64,000 nt of DNA from Colwellia sp. (GCA_020630795.1 JAHDIK010000014.1:1-64000); one strand, 5' to 3'; positions 1-7,697 are shown, numbered from the stretch's first letter. Numbers and translations are program-made. Notes: generated by a model not told the origin, from the letters alone.

Positions 1-43
1 CGCCAAATCACTTTAACCTTTGTTATGCTCTCAAATCGTTTAT

Positions 44-70
44 AGCCGAGTGTCTACTCGGCTATTTTTT
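44..70 (+). terminator. Rho-independent terminator of an off-window gene
   Basis: A perfect 8-bp stem (AGCCGAGT at 44-51, ACTCGGCT at 56-63) with a GTCT loop is followed by ATTTTTT. The T-run makes it a rightward terminator, so a plus-strand gene probably ends just left of the window. The hairpin also lies directly after the stop codon of the minus-strand SDR gene and may serve it too, but there is no T-run in that direction. Confidence 0.75.
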
Positions 71-809
71 ATCTTCCACCTGATACATTAAGCATCGTAC
101 CTGTTGTAAATGATGCTTCGTCAGAGAGTAACCACGTGATAGCTTGTGCAACTTCTTCGACAGTACCTCCTCGCTGAAGAGGAAGCACACTTTTAAGTCT
201 ATCAACTCTGTCTGGTTCTCCTGCATCTGCGTGCATGTCAGTGTAAATTAATCCAGGCCTTACACCGTTTACCCTAATTTGGTGATGAGCAACTTCCATA
301 GCTAACCCTTTAGTTAACGTATCAATCGCACCTTTTGAAGCCGCATAATCGACATATTCGTTTGGTGAACCTGTTTGAGCTGCGCCGGAAGAAACGTTAA
401 CTATTGCGCCTGCAATATTATGCGATAACATACGTTTTACTGCTTGCTTACAACATAAAAAATAGCTCGTGACATTGGTTGAAAACATGTGATTAATACG
501 TTCTGCTGATAAGTCGATTAGTTTACATTGCGGCATTAATATTCCTGCATTGTTGACGAGATGAGTTATTGTGCCTAGTTCGTCATCAATTTTATTAAAT
601 AAACGTTCTACTTCAACTTCGTTAGACACGTCGGCTTGAACTGATATTGCTTCTCCACCATTCTCTAAAATGTCAGCAACAACTCGCTCAGCAGCTTTTG
701 TATTTTTATTGAAATTTACACAAACTGAGTAACCTTTGTCTGCTAACAATTTAGCTGTTGCTGCCCCAATTCCTCTACTAGCACCTGTTACCAAAGCTAT
801 CTTTTTCAA
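69..809 (-). CDS. SDR family NAD(P)-dependent oxidoreductase
   Basis: A 246-residue classical short-chain dehydrogenase/reductase with a Rossmann fold that reduces or oxidises a small carbonyl or alcohol using NAD(P). The nucleotide-binding motif TGASRGIG is at residues 8-15 and NNAG at 86-89. The catalytic set Asn112, Ser140, Tyr155 and Lys159 (YxxxK) is complete, so the enzyme should be active. The C-terminal part (DEASFTTGTMLNVSGG) is the usual SDR ending. The substrate cannot be read from sequence; FabG-like and glucose-dehydrogenase-like members look alike at this level. It is transcribed divergently from azlC across about 130 bp that holds a 14-bp palindrome. Confidence 0.9.
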   Translation of the reverse strand: MKKIALVTGASRGIGAATAKLLADKGYSVCVNFNKNTKAAERVVADILENGGEAISVQADVSNEVEVERLFNKIDDELGTITHLVNNAGILMPQCKLIDLSAERINHMFSTNVTSYFLCCKQAVKRMLSHNIAGAIVNVSSGAAQTGSPNEYVDYAASKGAIDTLTKGLAMEVAHHQIRVNGVRPGLIYTDMHADAGEPDRVDRLKSVLPLQRGGTVEEVAQAITWLLSDEASFTTGTMLNVSGGR

Positions 810-833
810 CGTATAGTCCTATTGTTTTAAGTT

Positions 834-847
834 AAGAGCATGCTCTT
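834..847. promoter_or_regulatory. 14-bp palindrome between divergent SDR and azlC genes
   Basis: AAGAGCATGCTCTT is a perfect 14-bp palindrome 25 bp from the SDR start and about 90 bp from the azlC start. A perfect dyad in a divergent promoter region suggests an operator for an unlinked repressor. This is inference; no regulator gene sits next to it. Confidence 0.3.
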
Positions 848-939
848 GTAGTATATATTTAACATGTTCATTTATATAAAGTAATATACTATTTTATAAA
901 TTGTTTTTATTGAAACGTTACAGGGAGTTACGAAACGAT

Positions 940-1665
940 ATGCTCACTAAAAAACAAGCAACGATTAAAATGATACAAAAAGGCATTATAGATATGTTGC
1001 CGCTTAATCTTGCTGTGATTCCATGGGGAATTTTGTGTGGTTCGTTAGCCATTCAACGAGACTTTACAGTTTTAGAAGCACTGCTAATGCCAATGATTGT
1101 ATTTGCTGGCGCAGCGCAATTAGTTGCGACTGAACTGATAGCCGAAAATGCACCTTTGCTGACTATTTTATTTACGGTTTTTATTATCAGTTCGCGACAT
1201 TTTTTATATGGGTTGGCATTACGTCAAAAACTAAAAGTGTTGCCGTTAAAAAAGCGAGTAGCCTTGGGTTTTGTGTTAACCGATGAATTATTTGCGTTGT
1301 CGACAGATAAAAAATCTCTGAAAGGTAAATTACGTTTAACATACGGAGTTTCGGCAGGATTTAGCTTTTATTTTAGTTGGTTGTTTTTCAACATAGTCGG
1401 TATTGTGGCGGGTGCCTATTTACCTGATTTAACAACACTAGGTTTAGATTTTGCTATTGCGGTTACGTTTATTGCCTTGGTTATTCCCACCATTACGTCA
1501 TTACCTGTGCTTGTTGCCGTATGTGTTTCAGGAGTCCTTTCTGTCGTTTTAAAATTAATGGGTTGGGAGTTAGATTTAGTTATTGCCTCACTAGTTGGAA
1601 TGTACAGTGGTTATTTGACCTTACGATTTACCAATCAAAACCAGCTCAATGAGCCAGAGAAATAG
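940..1665 (+). CDS. azlC: AzlC family branched-chain amino acid exporter subunit
   Basis: Large subunit of an AzlCD/YgaZH-type exporter of branched-chain (and analogue) amino acids across the inner membrane. The protein is hydrophobic with several transmembrane helices and has the family's early PWGILCGSLA and FAGAAQL segments. I start it at ATG 940 (241 residues) because GGAG lies 12 bp upstream at 924-927. The open frame extends to a TTG at 901, which would add 13 charged residues before a normal AzlC N-terminus and has no ribosome site. The small subunit azlD follows 6 bp after the stop. Substrate specificity is inferred from family only. Confidence 0.88.
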   Translation: MLTKKQATIKMIQKGIIDMLPLNLAVIPWGILCGSLAIQRDFTVLEALLMPMIVFAGAAQLVATELIAENAPLLTILFTVFIISSRHFLYGLALRQKLKVLPLKKRVALGFVLTDELFALSTDKKSLKGKLRLTYGVSAGFSFYFSWLFFNIVGIVAGAYLPDLTTLGLDFAIAVTFIALVIPTITSLPVLVAVCVSGVLSVVLKLMGWELDLVIASLVGMYSGYLTLRFTNQNQLNEPEK

Positions 1666-1671
1666 GAATTT

Positions 1672-1986
1672 ATGATGACGTTATTAACAATTGTACTCTT
1701 AGCTGTGATCACTTTTACTACTCGTTATTTATTTCTACACCCTAGTTTACCTGTAAAACTAGGACCTAAGATGGTGAGTTTTCTTAACTTTAGTGCTCCA
1801 GCAGTATTAACGGCTATTTGGGTACCTATTATTTTTGTGCATGAAGGTGAGTTAAATGTAAATCCGTTGAACCCGTTTGTGCTGTCTGCAACTATCGCTG
1901 TTATTATTTCTGCCAAAACCAAGAATATTTATTGGACCGTTGGTGTTAGCCTTGCTGTGTTTGTAGCAATGAAATTTTTCCTATAA
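1672..1986 (+). CDS. azlD: AzlD family small transport subunit
   Basis: A 104-residue membrane protein of about three to four helices, the small partner of AzlC. It has the usual AzlD length and the early TRYLFL motif. It starts 6 bp after azlC with AGGAA just before the ATG; a second ATG follows at once (MM), so the exact start is uncertain by one codon. AzlC and AzlD are expected to form one exporter complex in the inner membrane. Confidence 0.88.
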   Translation: MMTLLTIVLLAVITFTTRYLFLHPSLPVKLGPKMVSFLNFSAPAVLTAIWVPIIFVHEGELNVNPLNPFVLSATIAVIISAKTKNIYWTVGVSLAVFVAMKFFL

Positions 1987-2119
1987 TTTATTCTTCGATG
2001 AATAATGGCAAACTGGTGTGGTTACACGTTTGTAACTCGCTAATGCTCTTCGTGTAGTAAATGGAACAAGCTTGAAGTTATCAGGATCGGGGTTAATTGT
2101 ATTTACGGAGTAAAGCAAG

Positions 2120-2150
2120 ATCAGCGTTATACAAAAAGTAAAACGCTGAT
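2120..2150 (+). terminator. Hairpin between convergent azlD and acyltransferase genes
   Basis: A 9-bp perfect stem (ATCAGCGTT at 2120-2128, AACGCTGAT at 2142-2150) lies in the 198-bp gap between two convergent genes. It has no strong T-run on either side, so it is a weak terminator candidate. It is followed four bases later by the palindrome at 2154-2173. Confidence 0.4.
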
Positions 2151-2153
2151 GAG

Positions 2154-2173
2154 TTGTTTAAATATTTAAACAA
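2154..2173. repeat. Perfect 20-bp AT-rich palindrome
   Basis: TTGTTTAAAT at 2154-2163 is followed directly by its reverse complement ATTTAAACAA at 2164-2173. With no loop, it is more like a protein-binding dyad or cruciform than an RNA hairpin. It sits 11 bp past the end of the acyltransferase gene, between convergent genes, where an operator is not expected. Confidence 0.5.
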
Positions 2174-2184
2174 TACGTAAAATT

Positions 2185-3303
2185 TTATTGTTGGTTGTTT
2201 AATTCTTCTTTGGCGAATACTGGGTTAGCATACATGGTAAGTAGCCATTTTTTCTGTTGTTCTGTAAGTTCATTCATTCGGTTTTCTAAAGGGTTATCAT
2301 CAACCTTGTTATTTGAACTTTGCATTAACTCATAGGCTTTTTGATTACTGTCGTATAGCTTGTAGTGGCTTATTATTTGTTCGTCAATTGCTTGTGCTAT
2401 TGCTTTACTGTCTTCAAAGTTACCACTTAACGGTTTACAAAACTCTATGTGAATGCGTCCTTTCTCACCGACTAAACCACGTGTAATGCTATTAAAGTCT
2501 TCATCTTCAGACTTTTCATAAGTACCTGTTTCTTCTTTAGCGGCTAGCTCTATAGCTTTATCGCGATCACAAGGATCAAATTCATAAGAAATCGCAACAG
2601 GGATAATATTTAACTGTTGAAGGTAATCTTCAATGCTTGTTTCTTTATTTTTATTGAGAAGTAGCATGGATATCAGAGCGGCATTGGTTTTATCAATCCC
2701 GTCTTTTGCACGACCTTCACGCTGCGCAATCCAAATGTTTTGCTTACTTTCAGTTAATGTGTGGTGAATATACTTAGATAAGTTTTTTGATGCCATTAAC
2801 ATGGCGCGCTTGGTTTCTTCACTGCGCTTTACAATGAAACTTTTATTTAAGCGCATTAAATCGGACACCCACTCCTGATTAAGCAGGTTGTCACCAACCG
2901 CTGCTTCTACAGTAGTTAGCCCACTTTGAAATAAGGCAACATTAACAAGAGCAGCGTCTAACACGATATCTCTATGATTACTGATAAAAAGTGCTGGCTT
3001 CTCAGGATCAATGTTAGCAATACCGTTATACGAAAAATGAGAGCTACTTGTTTCAATTAAGTGGTATAAATATTTCGCCACCTCTTGTTGGATGGTATCA
3101 ACGCAATTAATTTTCTTTGATTTACGTTTTAAATACACTTGTACAATAAAGCGAGCTAGTGCTGGAAAAGCTTTGTGAGTTTTAGGGAGTTTTATACTTG
3201 CGATTGAAGATTGTAATGCAGGTTCATTAACAAGCTTTTTTATTACCGTAGGGACCTCATCATCTCGATAGGGTCTAATATCATCAAACATTCTTGTTCT
3301 CAA
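2185..3303 (-). CDS. PlsC-like 1-acylglycerol-3-phosphate acyltransferase family protein
   Basis: A 372-residue lysophospholipid acyltransferase-fold protein expected to transfer an acyl chain to a glycerol-phosphate-like lipid at the membrane. The catalytic block reads SNHRDIVLD, with His110 and acids at 112 and 116, a variant of the usual H-x4-D spacing. The glycerolphosphate-binding block reads QREGRAKDG (195-202). It is longer than typical PlsC (about 245), with a polar C-terminal extension after residue 300. There is no membrane helix at the N-terminus. The acceptor is unknown. It is monocistronic as far as the sequence shows. Confidence 0.75.
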   Translation of the reverse strand: MRTRMFDDIRPYRDDEVPTVIKKLVNEPALQSSIASIKLPKTHKAFPALARFIVQVYLKRKSKKINCVDTIQQEVAKYLYHLIETSSSHFSYNGIANIDPEKPALFISNHRDIVLDAALVNVALFQSGLTTVEAAVGDNLLNQEWVSDLMRLNKSFIVKRSEETKRAMLMASKNLSKYIHHTLTESKQNIWIAQREGRAKDGIDKTNAALISMLLLNKNKETSIEDYLQQLNIIPVAISYEFDPCDRDKAIELAAKEETGTYEKSEDEDFNSITRGLVGEKGRIHIEFCKPLSGNFEDSKAIAQAIDEQIISHYKLYDSNQKAYELMQSSNNKVDDNPLENRMNELTEQQKKWLLTMYANPVFAKEELNNQQ

Positions 3304-3384
3304 ATTAACGTATAAATAAAACGATTCTATATTAAGATTATATCGTAATATTTGATTTTGATGATGATTTTATTTAAGTTTTTA

Positions 3385-3421
3385 AATAAAACTCGCGTTC
3401 AATGACAGTTTCACCGAACGC
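3385..3421 (-). terminator. Terminator of the small secreted protein gene
   Basis: On the minus strand GCGTTC/GAACGC (plus coordinates 3416-3421 and 3395-3400) closes a stem that continues inward by five more pairs, two of them G-U, around a 5-nt loop, followed by GAGTTTTATTT. It lies 28 bp past the stop of the gene at 3449-3778. Confidence 0.5.
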
Positions 3422-3448
3422 TGTTTATTTCAACATAGTAAATAGCAA

Positions 3449-3778
3449 TTATAATTTTGCTAAATCTGTTATTTCTACGCGCTTATCATTACGGTATTGG
3501 CTTAACATACCATTGATTTTTTCAGGCGATTTACCATAAACATTAACAAACTTCATAATGTGTAAGTCGTTACAAAAAACCTTATTCGCAACATATTGAT
3601 TTGTTAATCTGTTTTCTTTAATCGTTTTTCTCAGGTTGATTTTACTGCCTTTAGCTGCGGCTACACAAACTTGTGTAGTTGCCGAGTTGTTTGTTGGCTC
3701 GAAAGACTTGGCATTAGCACCACCTACGATTGCTAAAGAAACGGTTAAAGTTGTTAAAATTTTAGTAAATGTTTTCAT
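3449..3778 (-). CDS. Small exported protein, DUF3718-like
   Basis: A 109-residue protein with a clear Sec signal peptide (residues 1-23, cleavage after GGANA). The mature part has two cysteines, in QVCVAAAKG and VFCNDLHIMKF, a spacing and context I associate with the DUF3718 family of Alteromonadales; that assignment is from memory and moderate. Function is unknown. AAAGGAG lies 7 bp before the ATG, so the start is secure. It is probably periplasmic. The gene stands alone, divergent from hpf across 480 bp. Confidence 0.7.
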   Translation of the reverse strand: MKTFTKILTTLTVSLAIVGGANAKSFEPTNNSATTQVCVAAAKGSKINLRKTIKENRLTNQYVANKVFCNDLHIMKFVNVYGKSPEKINGMLSQYRNDKRVEITDLAKL

Positions 3779-4258
3779 GGTTAATCTCCTTTGTGTGGTT
3801 GAACTAGATATTGCAACGGGGATGCCATGTTTTATTTTTGTTTTAAATCAATGGGTTATTTTTATGGTGGTTTTTATGACGAATAAATAGTTATATTTTT
3901 AAAACTATATTTGGCTAAAAATACTATTTTTTAGTTAAAATTTTAAAGTGGTATGCAAAAGTGAGGAAAAAAGGGAATTTAACTTGATATTTGTTGATAC
4001 AAATCGACGATGACTACCGCCAAATTTATGTGTGTAAATATATTTTAAACATATAGATCCAATTTGATTCAGGTCATCTATACTCAATAATAGGCGTGAT
4101 ATTCTGATTTTGGTCAAAATATTATGTCATGTTTTTAAATGTAATTTACCTTTAAAAACAATGGGCTGATAGGTTTTTGATAAAAACATTACTTTTTTAC
4201 TTGGGTTTTGTTTATTCGACCCCAGTTCATTTATGAGTAACAACTAAAAGGAAAAACT
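3779..4258. other. 480-bp AT-rich divergent intergenic region
   Basis: No credible gene is visible; the short frames here lack ribosome sites and family features. It must hold the promoters of the DUF3718-like gene (leftward) and hpf (rightward). The only structured signals I see are the two FNR-like dyads at 4064-4077 and 4104-4117. Confidence 0.6.
4064..4117 (+). promoter_or_regulatory. Two FNR/CRP-family-like dyads upstream of hpf
   Basis: TTGATTCAGGTCAT (4064-4077) and CTGATTTTGGTCAA (4104-4117) each resemble the FNR consensus TTGAT-N4-ATCAA, with 8 of 10 half-site bases in each. Their centres are exactly 40 bp apart, near four helical turns, which would place both on one DNA face. Oxygen- or starvation-linked control of ribosome hibernation would make sense but is inference. 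Confidence 0.35.
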
Positions 4259-4615
4259 ATGAAAATAAATCTTTCTGGTCATCATGTTGAAGTTACTGAT
4301 TCAATAAAAGAGCATTTAGAAGAGAAGTTTGCCAAAATAGCGAGTCACTTTCCCACCATCATTGCATTAGATGTCATTATTTCTAAAGAGCACGGGCAAT
4401 TCCAAACAGAATTAATTACAAATTATGAAGGTAGTCGAATATCAACCTCACATAAAAACGACGTAATGTATCCTTCGATTGCGGGTGCAGCCAAAAAACT
4501 CGACTCAGCACTAAATCATCGTAAAGGCCAATTGAAGGCTAATTTACATAGCAAACCTACAATTACAGCGCCAGATATTGCACATGAAAAGGTGCAAGAA
4601 ATGAATTTATCGTAA
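4259..4615 (+). CDS. hpf: Ribosome hibernation-promoting factor, HPF/YfiA family (short form)
   Basis: A 118-residue protein of the HPF/RaiA family. It binds the 30S decoding region and inactivates or dimerises 70S ribosomes in stationary phase. The N-terminus (MKINLSGHHVEVTDSIKEHLEEKF) and the later DVIISKEHGQF and PSIAGAAKKLDSAL segments are typical. It lacks the long-form C-terminal domain, as expected in gammaproteobacteria. AAAGGAAAA lies 5 bp before the ATG. It is not in the usual rpoN-hpf-ptsN setting; here it stands alone, upstream of a terminator and arfB, so a RaiA/YfiA-type role is also possible. Confidence 0.88.
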   Translation: MKINLSGHHVEVTDSIKEHLEEKFAKIASHFPTIIALDVIISKEHGQFQTELITNYEGSRISTSHKNDVMYPSIAGAAKKLDSALNHRKGQLKANLHSKPTITAPDIAHEKVQEMNLS

Positions 4616-4640
4616 GTTTTAACTTACTGTAAACTATACA

Positions 4641-4667
4641 AGTCAGGGGGAAACTCCTGACTTTTTT
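4641..4667 (+). terminator. Terminator after hpf
   Basis: A 9-bp stem (AGTCAGGGG at 4641-4649, CTCCTGACT at 4654-4662, one G-U pair) with a GAAA tetraloop is followed by a run of six T. It separates hpf from arfB, which starts only 25 bp later and so needs read-through or a promoter overlapping the terminator. Confidence 0.85.
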
Positions 4668-4691
4668 ATTCCTAAAGGTGAACCCTCCAAA

Positions 4692-5102
4692 TTGAAAATT
4701 TCCAATTCTGTTGAACTACATGAAGATGAATACGAGTTAACGGCTATTCGCTCGCAAGGGGCAGGGGGGCAGAATGTGAACAAGGTGTCGTCTGCGATAC
4801 ATTTACGCTTTGATATTAATGCGTCTTCGTTGCCAGAGTTTTATAAAGAAAAGTTATTGGCTCTTCGAGACAAACGTATTACAAAAGAAGGTGTTATTGT
4901 TATAAAGGCTCAGGTACACCGTACTCAAGAAAAGAATAGAGATGATGCTATTGCGCGCTTACAAGAGTTGTTAAAGAGTGTAACTGTTGTGCAAAAAGTA
5001 CGTCGCCCCACAAAACCTACCCGTAGTTCGCAACGTAAACGTGTTGATAATAAAAAACAGCGCGGAAATATTAAAGCTATGCGCGGTAAAGTCGGTTTTT
5101 AA
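4692..5102 (+). CDS. arfB: Alternative ribosome-rescue factor ArfB (peptidyl-tRNA hydrolase)
   Basis: A 136-residue release-factor-like protein that enters stalled ribosomes lacking a sense codon and hydrolyses the peptidyl-tRNA. The catalytic GGQ is at residues 25-27 in SQGAGGQNVNK. The C-terminal tail from about residue 105 is strongly basic (RRPTKPTRSSQRKRVDNKKQ), as in ArfB, where it enters the mRNA tunnel; peptide-release factor RF2 would be far longer. The start is TTG at 4692, with AAAGGTG at 4674-4680 as ribosome site. Together with hpf upstream it forms a pair of ribosome-state genes. Confidence 0.92.
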   Translation: MKISNSVELHEDEYELTAIRSQGAGGQNVNKVSSAIHLRFDINASSLPEFYKEKLLALRDKRITKEGVIVIKAQVHRTQEKNRDDAIARLQELLKSVTVVQKVRRPTKPTRSSQRKRVDNKKQRGNIKAMRGKVGF

Positions 5103-5197
5103 AATAAAATTTAAGGCTGAATACTGTTTTACATGTTATTTTTGACTTTGTGGTGCTACAGTATTTGTAGCAAATTATTATTGGTAGGAATTACATT

Positions 5198-5539
5198 GTG
5201 AAGTTACCTTTACCCGGTAGTGCAGTTCGAGGCTCTAAAACAGGCAAACCCATTATGGCTCTACTTGATTTGTTAGGGCGCACTTGGTCACTCGGTATTG
5301 TTTGGAATTTGCATTACGAACCATGCACTTTTAGAGAGCTACAAAGTAAATGTGAAGACATTTCTCCTACGTTACTCAATACACGAATTAGAGAACTTAT
5401 TGCTACCGCTATCGTTGAAAAAACGTGTGATGGATACGCATTAACAAGGTTAGGTAACGAACTTTTTGGCTTGATAAAACCTATGGGAAGTTGGTCCCAT
5501 ACATGGGCTGAGGCCCTTGAAGGAAAATCAAATGAATAG
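5198..5539 (+). CDS. HxlR family winged-helix transcriptional regulator
   Basis: A 113-residue DNA-binding protein of the HxlR/MarR-like superfamily. It has the family pattern in order: LLGRTWSLGIVWNL, FRELQSKCEDISPTLLNTRIREL (recognition helix) and GYALTRLGNELFGLIKPMGSW. The GTG start at 5198 follows TAGGAA by 7 bp. The last 8 bp overlap the start of nudC, so the two are translationally coupled and the regulator may control nudC and itself. The effector is unknown; HxlR proteins often sense electrophiles or redox state through a cysteine, and Cys residues are present here. Confidence 0.87.
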   Translation: MKLPLPGSAVRGSKTGKPIMALLDLLGRTWSLGIVWNLHYEPCTFRELQSKCEDISPTLLNTRIRELIATAIVEKTCDGYALTRLGNELFGLIKPMGSWSHTWAEALEGKSNE

Positions 5540-6539
5540 CTTAAAAACACAAAGTAATTTCGCTTTTACTCAGATGCATTTAGCACGTAATTCATCGTTA
5601 CGTAAAAGTAATGAATGGCTTCAGCAGCAATTAGAAAGTCAAAACTCTAGAGTTATCTTGTTATATAAAGGTCAGATTTTATTTGAAGGCGAACAGTTAT
5701 TCTGTCGCTCATATTCTTTTGTTTCGAATATGTATATGGAAACAAAAAGTGCTTTATTGAAGTTATCAAATTTTATTTTTTTGGGAACGGAATTACAACA
5801 AAGCTTTTTCGCTTTAGATATTTCTCGGTTAGATATTGATAAGTTTTTTAAACGCAATGTAAATGTAACGTCGTCTGAACAGTCATTAACTCTATCCCTT
5901 GTCTTAAGAGAGTTAAGAGCATCGTTATTATTCGTTACTCCATGCCAAGCTGCAATGCTAGGTTACGCAAACAGTCTAAGTTATTGGCATAGGGTGAATA
6001 GGTTTTGTGGGTTATGTGGCCACGAAACACAAAGGTTACATGGTGGGCATACAGTTAAATGCGGTAGTGAAGCATGTAATAAAGAAGTGTTTCCGAGAAC
6101 GGATCCTGTGGTTATTATGCTGATTGAGCATGTGACCGAAAATGGAACACCAATGTGTTTATTGGCTGAACATCATCGCACACCAGAAAAAGTAGTATCT
6201 ACGTTGGCTGGTTTTGTCGATCCAGCTGAAACTTTAGAACAAGCGGTTATACGAGAAGTAAAAGAAGAGGCGGGGGTTGATGTACATAATGTTCAATACA
6301 TTGCATCACAGCCTTGGCCGTTTCCATCTTCATTAATGCTCGGATTTTATGGTCAGGCAAATGACAAAACGATCGTAATTGATGACGATGAAATTCGAGA
6401 CGCTAAGTGGTTTACTGTTGAAGAAGTTAAGCGTTTCGATAACTGGGGAGATGAAAGCGAAAACTATAAACTACCTCGAAAAGAGTCTATTGCACGACAC
6501 TTGATCGATAGCTGGGTAGACAAAAATAGTGAGTGTTAG
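5532..6539 (+). CDS. nudC: NAD(+) diphosphatase / NADH pyrophosphatase
   Basis: A 335-residue Nudix hydrolase that cleaves NAD(H) to NMN(H) and AMP and, in the well-studied enzyme, removes NAD caps from RNA. It has the zinc ribbon (Cys159, 162, 177 and 182), the full Nudix box beginning GFVDPAETLEQAV near residue 228, and the NudC-specific SQPWPFPSS motif after it. I choose ATG 5532 because AAGGAA sits 6 bp upstream; a TTG at 5517 is in frame but lacks a site. The N-terminal 130 residues are the variable NudC domain. It is cotranscribed with the HxlR regulator. Confidence 0.93.
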   Translation: MNSLKTQSNFAFTQMHLARNSSLRKSNEWLQQQLESQNSRVILLYKGQILFEGEQLFCRSYSFVSNMYMETKSALLKLSNFIFLGTELQQSFFALDISRLDIDKFFKRNVNVTSSEQSLTLSLVLRELRASLLFVTPCQAAMLGYANSLSYWHRVNRFCGLCGHETQRLHGGHTVKCGSEACNKEVFPRTDPVVIMLIEHVTENGTPMCLLAEHHRTPEKVVSTLAGFVDPAETLEQAVIREVKEEAGVDVHNVQYIASQPWPFPSSLMLGFYGQANDKTIVIDDDEIRDAKWFTVEEVKRFDNWGDESENYKLPRKESIARHLIDSWVDKNSEC

Positions 6540-6580
6540 TTAATGTTAGTGGTTGTAATGAGTTAGTTAAAGATAGAGAT

Positions 6581-6624
6581 TTGGCTAAGAAAGGGTAGCA
6601 CGGTACTAACCCATTCTTTGCCAA
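6581..6624. other. Long imperfect hairpin between convergent nudC and cyclophilin genes
   Basis: Three paired blocks (TTGGC/GCCAA, AAGAA/TTCTT, GGGT/ACCC), each separated by one mismatch, form a 14-bp stem around a 12-nt loop. No T-run follows on either strand. It may end transcription from both sides or act as an RNA stabiliser. Confidence 0.45.
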
Positions 6625-6641
6625 GTCGCAGATCTTAACGA

Positions 6642-7430
6642 CTAGTTGCGCATTTTTCTAATTGAAAACAATGCGGTAAGTAGGCCTAGTATCCAGTATA
6701 CGCTGCCACCGCCACTGTCTTTATTCCTATCAGTTGGTGTATCAGGTTCTGGCTTTGCTTTAATTAAAGTATTTTCGGTAGGTGTTAAGTCAGCTGCTGT
6801 TGTTTCTGAAGAATCTACAATGACAACTTGATTAATGATAACCAAGTTTTCGGTTGCGATACTATTGTTTCCTGCACAATCAAAGTCTACTAAAGGTAAG
6901 TTATCGAAAGGAGCACCAGCGTTACAAGTTTGTATGGCGACGATTTTATCTACTGTAGCCATATCTGCTTCTACTACTTGCCCGAATGCCGTAAAACCAC
7001 CATTTTGTAAGTCTAAATTTGCGCTGTTGTCAGCCAGGTTAAAAAACCATTGATTTGTGGCGCTATTTTCATTGCCGCCAGTCTTGGCCATGGCAATCGT
7101 TCCGCGTAAATTTGAGTAAACAGGCTCGTTTATTACCGCAGCGTTGCTTGGTATAACTTCCGTAGATTCACCGTCGAATGTAAATCCACCTCCTTGTAAA
7201 ACAAAACCGGGCAAACTACGGTGGAACATAGCACCAACATAGGCGCCGTCGTTAACGTAAGCGAGAAAGTTTTCTACCGTTTTAGGCGTGGCTTCATCAA
7301 ACAGATTAACTTGAATGCTTCCTTGTGATGTTTGTATTTCAACAATGGTTGAGTGGGCAGGAAAGCAAAAGCTCATTGCGAGTATTGATGATATAGGTGC
7401 AACAACGTTGCGTACCACGCGTTTTAACAT
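6642..7430 (-). CDS. Exported cyclophilin-type peptidylprolyl isomerase with GlyGly-CTERM tail
   Basis: A 262-residue cis-trans prolyl isomerase. Residues 1-25 are a signal peptide. The cyclophilin domain follows, with GSIQVNLFDEATPKTVENF and the active-site FHRSLPGFVLQGGGF. A polar linker leads to a C-terminal sorting signal: SGGG at 239-242, a hydrophobic stretch and the basic end RKMRN, the pattern of GlyGly-CTERM substrates cut by rhombosortase for surface or secreted release. ATG 7430 is chosen because TGAGG lies 5 bp upstream and gives a proper signal peptide; the frame opens further to 7508. It probably acts on exported proteins. Confidence 0.88.
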   Translation of the reverse strand: MLKRVVRNVVAPISSILAMSFCFPAHSTIVEIQTSQGSIQVNLFDEATPKTVENFLAYVNDGAYVGAMFHRSLPGFVLQGGGFTFDGESTEVIPSNAAVINEPVYSNLRGTIAMAKTGGNENSATNQWFFNLADNSANLDLQNGGFTAFGQVVEADMATVDKIVAIQTCNAGAPFDNLPLVDFDCAGNNSIATENLVIINQVVIVDSSETTAADLTPTENTLIKAKPEPDTPTDRNKDSGGGSVYWILGLLTALFSIRKMRN

Positions 7431-7697
7431 AAAAACCTCAGATATTTTATTAATTAGCTTAGATACTAAAGATATGTAATTAAAACAACAATACCTGAAC
7501 GATATCATGTAAAAGTTAAATGAATAAAAAACGATTAAGTTCTTGATAGTGCAATAAAAAGCAAAGTGTGTCTTTTTGTAATCATTAACCTTTTCGCTGA
7601 AATTATATATTTATTGTTTGTTTTATAAACATCTTGATTAAAATTTGAGCTTGATATATAAAATTACGAAATAATAAAAATAATTAAGGTTAATCTA

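Noticed and set aside
901..939. TTG start at 901 for azlC
   Set aside because: It adds 13 charged residues to a membrane protein and lacks a ribosome site, while ATG 940 has GGAG upstream.
3636..3890. 84-codon plus-strand frame across the small exported protein gene
   Set aside because: The minus-strand gene has a signal peptide and strong ribosome site; the plus-strand frame has neither.
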